A stretch of DNA of 64,000 nucleotides from Frankia alni ACN14a (lineage in GTDB: Bacteria; Actinomycetota; Actinomycetes; Frankiales; Frankiaceae): assembly GCF_000058485.1 (NCBI RefSeq), contig NC_008278.1, forward strand, positions 4,892,962 to 4,956,961, given 5' to 3'. Made by a program: the position numbers and the translations under genes. Each line of letters begins with the position of its first letter. Positions within the stretch are counted from its first letter, which is position 1. Below the pieces are notes generated by a model. That model had not been told where the DNA came from and ran no database searches. It worked only from the letters and a program-made list of their open reading frames with translations. Positions 59,311 through 64,000 of this stretch are shown here, in pieces.

Positions 59311-60722
59311 CAGCCGACCGCGCCTTCCATCTGCAGCTCGATGAGCCGGTTCAGTTCGAGGGCGTACTCCATCGGCAGCTCGCGGGCGATGGGCTCGACG
59401 AAGCCGCGCACGACCATCGCCATCGCCTCCTCCTCCGACAGGCCGCGGCTCATCAGATAGAAGAGCTGGTCCGCGCCGACCTTGGAGACGCTGGCCTCGT
59501 GGCCGATGGAGGCGTCGTCCTCGCGCACGTCGACGTAGGGGTAGGTGTCCGAGCGGCTGACGGTGTCGACGAGCAGCGCGTCGCACTTGACCGTCGACCG
59601 CGACGCCGCGGAGCCCTCGTTGATCTGCACGAGGCCGCGGTAGGAGGTGCGGCCGCCGCCGCGGGCCACCGACTTGGAGATGATCGTCGACGACGTGCGG
59701 GGCGCGGCGTGCACCATCTTGGCGCCGGCGTCCTGGTGCTGGCCGGGGCCGGCGAAGGCGATCGAGAGGACCTCGCCCTTGGCGTGCTCGCCGAGCAGCC
59801 ACACGGCCGGGTACTTCATCGTCACCTTGGAGCCGATGTTGCCGTCGACCCACTCCATGGTGGCGCCCTCGTGGCAGGCGGCCCGCTTGGTGACCAGGTT
59901 GTAGACGTTGTTCGACCAGTTCTGGATGGTCGTGTACCGGCAGCGCGCGTTCTTCTTCACGATGATCTCGACGACCGCCGAGTGCAGCGAGTCCGAGGAG
60001 TAGACCGGCGCCGTGCAGCCCTCGACGTAGTGCACGTAGGCACCCTCGTCGACGATGATCAGCGTCCGCTCGAACTGGCCCATGTTCTCGGTGTTGATCC
60101 GGAAGTAGGCCTGCAGCGGGATCTCGACCTGCACGCCCGGGGGCACGTAGATGAACGACCCACCCGACCACACGGACGTGTTCAGCGCGGCGAACTTGTT
60201 GTCGCCGACCGGGATGACCGAGCCGAAGTACTCCTGGAACAGCTCCGGGTGCTCGCGCAGGCCGGAGTCGGTGTCCAGGAAGATGACGCCCTGCTCCTCG
60301 AGGTCCTCACGGATCTTGTGGTAGACGACCTCGGACTCGTACTGCGCGGCGACGCCCGAGACGAGGCGCTGCTTCTCCGCCTCCGGGATGCCGAGCTTGT
60401 CGTAGGTCGCCTTGATGTCCTCGGGCAGGTCCGCCCACTCGGCGGCCTGCTTCTCCGTCGAGCGGACAAAGTACTTGATGTTGTCGAAGTCGATGCCGGA
60501 GAGGTCCGCGCCCCAGGTCGGCATCGGCTTGCGCTCGAACAGGCGCAGGCCCTTCAGGCGCAGGTCGGTCATCCAGGACGGCTCGGACTTCTTCGCCGAG
60601 ATGTTGCGGACGACCGCCTCGGACAGGCCGCGCTGGACGTCGTCGGCGTAGGCGTCGGTGTCGGCCCACCCGAACTTGTAGGAACCAAGGCCTTCGAGGG
60701 CGGTCTCGGCAGAGGTTGTCAT
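59310..60722 (-). CDS. sufB: SufB scaffold of the SufBCD complex
   Basis: 470 residues, the normal SufB size. [33 protein letters not shown] at the start, [24 protein letters not shown] near 195, [21 protein letters not shown] near 265 and [43 protein letters not shown] near 410. ATG overlaps the sufR stop by 4 nt. Confidence 0.96.
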   Translation of the reverse strand: MTTSAETALEGLGSYKFGWADTDAYADDVQRGLSEAVVRNISAKKSEPSWMTDLRLKGLRLFERKPMPTWGADLSGIDFDNIKYFVRSTEKQAAEWADLPEDIKATYDKLGIPEAEKQRLVSGVAAQYESEVVYHKIREDLEEQGVIFLDTDSGLREHPELFQEYFGSVIPVGDNKFAALNTSVWSGGSFIYVPPGVQVEIPLQAYFRINTENMGQFERTLIIVDEGAYVHYVEGCTAPVYSSDSLHSAVVEIIVKKNARCRYTTIQNWSNNVYNLVTKRAACHEGATMEWVDGNIGSKVTMKYPAVWLLGEHAKGEVLSIAFAGPGQHQDAGAKMVHAAPRTSSTIISKSVARGGGRTSYRGLVQINEGSAASRSTVKCDALLVDTVSRSDTYPYVDVREDDASIGHEASVSKVGADQLFYLMSRGLSEEEAMAMVVRGFVEPIARELPMEYALELNRLIELQMEGAVG

Positions 60723-61618
60723 AGGGCGGAACCCTCCGAAGACGGGGACGGTGGACAGGTCGGGGTCGCGGGTGCGGGTGCGGGGTCTCGGTCGGACGCG
60801 GGCGGCTGCGACCCGCCGGCGGTGAACCCGCCGGGACGGAACCCGCCGTCGCGAGACCCCTGGGCACGGGCCCCCTCGGCACGGGACTCCTCGGCACGGG
60901 ACCCTTCTGCACGGAATACGTCCTGGTCGGACGGACCATGCGGATCCGGTCCCGGCGCCGCGCCCACGGGGATGTGCGTCGTGCAGACGCCGTCGCCGTG
61001 GGCGATCGTCGCCAGGCGCTGCACGTGGGTGTCGAGGACCCGGGCGAGCGCCGCGGTCTCGGCGTCGCACAGCGCCGGGAAGCGCTCCGCGACGAACTGG
61101 ACCGGGCAGTGGTGCTGGCAGATCTGCAGGCCGGTCGGCAGCTCCGAGACGCTGGCCGTGTAGCCGGCGGCCGTCATCGCCTCGGCCAGCGCCGCCGGCC
61201 GATCCGCCGGCGGCGCCGCGACGACCGCGGAGCGCACCCGACGCTCCAGGTCGGAAGCCCGGCCCTCGGCGAACTGGCTCACGGCCGAGGGGCCGACGAC
61301 CTCCGCGAGGAACCGCAGCGCACCGGCCGCGAGATCGGAGTACGCCGTCGGACCGGCGCGGTGGCCCGCCTCGGTGAGGGCGTAGCGCCTGGCCGGCCGG
61401 CCGCGGCCCCGCGGCTCGCGGGATCGGCTCTCGGTCGGGGTGATGATGCCGTCCCCGACCATGGCGTCCAGGTGCCGGCGGATGCCCGCCGGGGACACGC
61501 CGAGCTGCCGGGACAGCTCGGCCGCGGTGGCCGACCCGCCCTCCAGCAGCAGACGCACGACCCGGTCGCGGGTGCGGCCGTCGGCCGTCCCGCCCGAGGC
61601 ATCGTGGTCGTTTTTCAC
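60719..61618 (-). CDS. sufR: SufR-type [Fe-S] transcriptional repressor
   Basis: 299 residues, larger than most SufR (~240). An ArsR/DeoR-like winged helix ([43 protein letters not shown], 17-60) is followed by [22 protein letters not shown]. Cluster ligands are likely the Cys in [24 protein letters not shown] near 165. From about 230 a disordered tail shows [19 protein letters not shown] repeats. GTG start. It is the first gene of the operon, so it probably autoregulates and represses sufBDCSUT when cluster supply is sufficient. Confidence 0.92.
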   Translation of the reverse strand: MKNDHDASGGTADGRTRDRVVRLLLEGGSATAAELSRQLGVSPAGIRRHLDAMVGDGIITPTESRSREPRGRGRPARRYALTEAGHRAGPTAYSDLAAGALRFLAEVVGPSAVSQFAEGRASDLERRVRSAVVAAPPADRPAALAEAMTAAGYTASVSELPTGLQICQHHCPVQFVAERFPALCDAETAALARVLDTHVQRLATIAHGDGVCTTHIPVGAAPGPDPHGPSDQDVFRAEGSRAEESRAEGARAQGSRDGGFRPGGFTAGGSQPPASDRDPAPAPATPTCPPSPSSEGSAL

Positions 61619-61631
61619 AACGCTAGTGTGC
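61618..61631. promoter_or_regulatory. Candidate SufR box near the sufR start
   Basis: CAACGCTAGTGTGC matches the cyanobacterial SufR operator CAAC-N6-GTTG in seven of eight positions. It overlaps the sufR start codon; on the minus strand an A/T-rich stretch (taaataagg) just upstream could hold the promoter. Weak, from one site only. Confidence 0.3.
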
Positions 61632-61880
61632 CTTATTTACGGGACGAGGTCGAACCGAGGGCCCCCGATCAGGTCCACCCCGAGGCGATCTCCATCACAG
61701 CCGGGGTCACAGGCGCGGCGCCGGGGCCGGTCGCACTCCGGCTCCGCACAACATCTACCCACGACTGGTGGCCGGTCGGCCACCGCTGGCGGCGTGATGC
61801 CAGACTTGCGGCACCACCGGGCGGGTCGTCCCTGCGGACCCCCACCCCCGGCGGACCTCGGACGGGGAGGCGGCGGACGG

Positions 61881-62600
61881 ATGCGGGCTCGACCACGGCG
61901 CGGCGCCATCGGGCGGACCCTGCTCGGACGGACCCTGCTCGGGCTCGGCCTGCTGCTCGCGCTCGGCGCGGTCGCGGCCTGCGGCGGCGGAGGCGAGAAG
62001 ACCAACGGCCTGGAGAAGCTGCCGGCCGCCGAGGTCGGCTCCCGGACGCTCACGGCGCTGCGCTCCGTCCCCGGCGTGCACGTGGTGGGCACCGAGGAGG
62101 ACCCCAGCTCCGACTCCCCCGCCCGCTACGACCTGGTGATGTCCGCCACGACAACCCGGGGCACCATCGAGGAGTACGGCCAGCGGACCCAGCTCGTCAA
62201 GATCAAGGACGATACCTACGTCCGCCGTGGCCGCTCCTTCTACACGGCGACGGGCGACAGTGCCGCCGCGGACCTGCTCGCCGACCGGTGGGTCCGGCTC
62301 GCGCCCGCCGACGCCGCCAAGTACAGCTACTTCACCCTCGGCAAACTCAGCGACTCCCTCGGCAGTTACCTCGTGGGGCTCACCGGCGAGGTGCGGCGGG
62401 AGAAGGTCGGCGGCGCCCGGGCGGTGCGGGCCGCGGCGCCCGACGGCACGACCTTCCTCGTCGCGAACACCGGCCCCGCCTACCCCCTGCGGATCACCGT
62501 CGCGGGCAGCTCCACCAACCAGCTGACCTTCGACGACTTCGGGCCGGCCGCCGCCGTCACCCCGCCCGGCTCCGCCGTCGACCTGTCCAGCCTGGGCTGA
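61881..62600 (+). CDS. Lipoprotein of unknown function
   Basis: 239 residues. A basic N-terminus, a hydrophobic stretch (TLLGLGLLLALGAVAAC) and a lipobox ending VAAC (Cys near 34) show lipidation and export to the outer face of the membrane. The mature part (ARYDLVMSATTTRGTIEEYGQRTQLVKIKDDTYVRRGRSFYTATG) resembles the LppX/LprG-type or similar beta-sheet lipoproteins of actinobacteria, but not decisively. ATG with GGGAGG upstream. Confidence 0.75.
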   Translation: MRARPRRGAIGRTLLGRTLLGLGLLLALGAVAACGGGGEKTNGLEKLPAAEVGSRTLTALRSVPGVHVVGTEEDPSSDSPARYDLVMSATTTRGTIEEYGQRTQLVKIKDDTYVRRGRSFYTATGDSAAADLLADRWVRLAPADAAKYSYFTLGKLSDSLGSYLVGLTGEVRREKVGGARAVRAAAPDGTTFLVANTGPAYPLRITVAGSSTNQLTFDDFGPAAAVTPPGSAVDLSSLG

Positions 62601-62683
62601 CCGCCGCCCGGGCATGGCGCCATGCCCGTTCCCCCGAATTGCGGCAAGATCGGCGGGACGGCGGCGCGGGGCGGGAGGCGACG

Positions 62684-64000
62684 ATGGGAACACCGGCGCG
62701 GGGCAGCGTGGTGGCCGCGGTCGACCAGGGCACCACCGGGACGACCGTCTGCCTGCTCGACCGGGACGCAACGGTCGTCGGGCGCGGCTACACGGAGATC
62801 CATCCCCAATTCCCCCGGCCCGGCTGGGTCGAGCAGGATCCCGAGGAGCTGTGGCGCAGTGTCGTCGACACCGTCGCCGCGGCGCTGGCCGATGCCGGTC
62901 GCCGTCCCGCGGACCTGGCCGCGCTGGGCATCACCAACCAGCGGGAGACCACCGTGGTGTGGGAGCGGTCCTCCTCCGCCCCGGTCGGTCCGGCGATCGT
63001 CTGGCAGGACCGGCGCACGGCCGCGCGCTGCGAGCGCCTGGCCGCCGACGGGCACGCGGGCACGGTCGGCGCCCGCACCGGCCTGGTCCTCGACCCATAC
63101 TTCTCCGCCACGAAGATCGGTTGGATTCTGGACCGCGACCCGGCGCTGCGCCGGCGGGCGGGCCGCGGCGAACTCGCCTTCGGCACCGTCGACTCCTGGC
63201 TGGTGTGGAAGCTCACCGCCGGCGCCGTCCACGTCACCGACGTCACGAACGCGTCCCGGACGCTGCTGCTCGACCTCGCCGCCGCGGCCTGGGCTCCCGA
63301 CATGCTGGACCTGTTCGACGTGCCCGCCGAGCTGCTGCCCGACGTGGTGCCGAGCTCCCGGGTCTACGCCGAGACCGACCCGGACGCCTTCCTCGGCGTG
63401 CGGATCCCGGTGGCCGCCGCCGTCGGTGACCAGCAGGCCGCCCTGTTCGCCCAGGGCTGCGTCGAGGCGGGGCAGGCCAAGAACACCTACGGCACCGGCT
63501 CGTTCGTCCTGGTCAACACCGGGACGGCGGTGCCGCCGCCGCAGTCGTCGCTGCTGCGGACCATCGCCTACCAGCTCGACGGCGAGCCCGTGCGCTACGC
63601 CCTGGAGGGCGCGATCCTGTCCACCGGCGCGGCCGTCGGCTGGCTGCGCGACTCCCTCGGCGTCATCCGCGACGCCGCCGAGACGGCCGACCTGGCCGCC
63701 TCGCTGCCCGGCAACGACGGCGTCTACTTCGTCCCGGCGCTGACCGGCCTCGGCGCGCCGCACTGGGATCCGCGCGCCCGCGGCACCCTGCTCGGGATCA
63801 CCCGCGGCACCGGCCGGGCGCACCTGGCCCGCGCGGTGCTGGAGGGGATCGCCTACCGGACCCGTGACGTCGTCGAGGCGATGGCCGCCGCCGGCTTCGC
63901 CGTGCGGGAGCTGCGCGCGGACGGCGGGGCCGCGCGCAACCCGTGGCTGATGCAGTTCCAGGCCGACATGCTCGGCGTCGACGTCGACGTGCCCGACAAC
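62684..64000 (+). CDS. glpK: Glycerol kinase (truncated by the window end)
   Basis: Glycerol + ATP to glycerol 3-phosphate. 439 codons are visible, with no stop before 64000, against about 500 expected. VVAAVDQGTTGTTVCLLDRD at the start, HPQFPRPGWVEQDPEELWRSV near 41, ITNQRETTVVWER near 86, and YGTGSFVLVNTG near 270. GGGAGGCGACG precedes the ATG. The rest of the FGGY fold follows the window's edge. It is unrelated to the lipoprotein upstream as far as can be seen. Confidence 0.93.
   Translation, partial: MGTPARGSVVAAVDQGTTGTTVCLLDRDATVVGRGYTEIHPQFPRPGWVEQDPEELWRSVVDTVAAALADAGRRPADLAALGITNQRETTVVWERSSSAPVGPAIVWQDRRTAARCERLAADGHAGTVGARTGLVLDPYFSATKIGWILDRDPALRRRAGRGELAFGTVDSWLVWKLTAGAVHVTDVTNASRTLLLDLAAAAWAPDMLDLFDVPAELLPDVVPSSRVYAETDPDAFLGVRIPVAAAVGDQQAALFAQGCVEAGQAKNTYGTGSFVLVNTGTAVPPPQSSLLRTIAYQLDGEPVRYALEGAILSTGAAVGWLRDSLGVIRDAAETADLAASLPGNDGVYFVPALTGLGAPHWDPRARGTLLGITRGTGRAHLARAVLEGIAYRTRDVVEAMAAAGFAVRELRADGGAARNPWLMQFQADMLGVDVDVPDN

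Noticed and set aside
59499-61163. A 554-codon plus-strand frame opposite sufB and sufR
   Set aside because: Antisense shadow of well-conserved suf genes.
1-64000. tRNA or rRNA genes
   Set aside because: I looked for cloverleaf arms and rRNA-like stretches in the intergenic regions and saw none.

Overview
The window is high-GC actinobacterial chromosome. The gene set (actinobacterial suf operon, inhA/fabG fatty-acid reductases, GlgC/GlgM glycogen genes, DUF3090, DUF3099, DUF5685, a Gbn-like small HTH protein) and the many GTG/TTG starts fit a filamentous actinobacterium. The many in-frame repeat expansions make a Frankia-like organism my best guess; this is inference from gene content, not a database match. 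No rRNA, tRNA, prophage, complete insertion sequence or CRISPR array was seen.

Layout. 0.8-7.7 kb: urate oxidase; a convergent pair of a SAM hydroxide adenosyltransferase and a DUF3099 membrane protein; then two coupled GT4 glycosyltransferases, an SGNH hydrolase and an unknown gene behind a 17-bp palindrome. 7.7-15.9 kb: DUF3090 protein, ferrochelatase with a small translationally coupled partner, FabG, a DUF167 protein, a 1025-residue AceE-like protein that has lost its cofactor and catalytic residues, and InhA-type enoyl reductase. 16-21.6 kb: a KhtT/KhtU-like K+/H+ antiporter pair, two small membrane proteins and a GH15 trehalase-type enzyme. 21.8-28.3 kb: LhgO-type oxidase, EgtE-like PLP lyase, a DUF222-HNH nuclease with a textbook LexA/SOS box upstream, DUF5685 protein with a cysteine-packed tail, and an orphan NarL-type regulator. 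28.7-33.0 kb: two paralogous four-helix membrane proteins with very different disordered N-terminal halves (about 160 and 950 residues). 33.5-43.6 kb: pyruvate kinase, ABC exporter, crotonase-family protein, a 72-residue Gbn-like HTH protein, a polytopic membrane protein, a CDF metal transporter and an ABC-F protein.

44-53.3 kb: the conserved ATP-grasp / alpha-E / transglutaminase operon, RmlB-like dehydratase, a PD-(D/E)XK (Rpn-like) protein, glgM and glgC, and a DUF3995 protein. 53.4-54.6 kb is a decayed island: a hydrolase remnant, 13 identical head-to-tail copies of a 29-bp unit closed by a GC hairpin, and a possible transposase remnant. 54.6-61.6 kb: an eight-gene operon sufR-sufB-sufD-Rieske-sufC-sufS-sufU-sufT in which every junction overlaps by 1 or 4 nt. 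The window ends with a lipoprotein and a truncated glycerol kinase.

The most notable signals are the AceE-like pseudoenzyme, the 29-bp array, the SOS-controlled HNH gene, the giant disordered membrane protein, and a window-wide rule: tandem repeats inside genes have periods divisible by three (12, 15, 18 nt), while those outside genes do not (8 and 29 nt).
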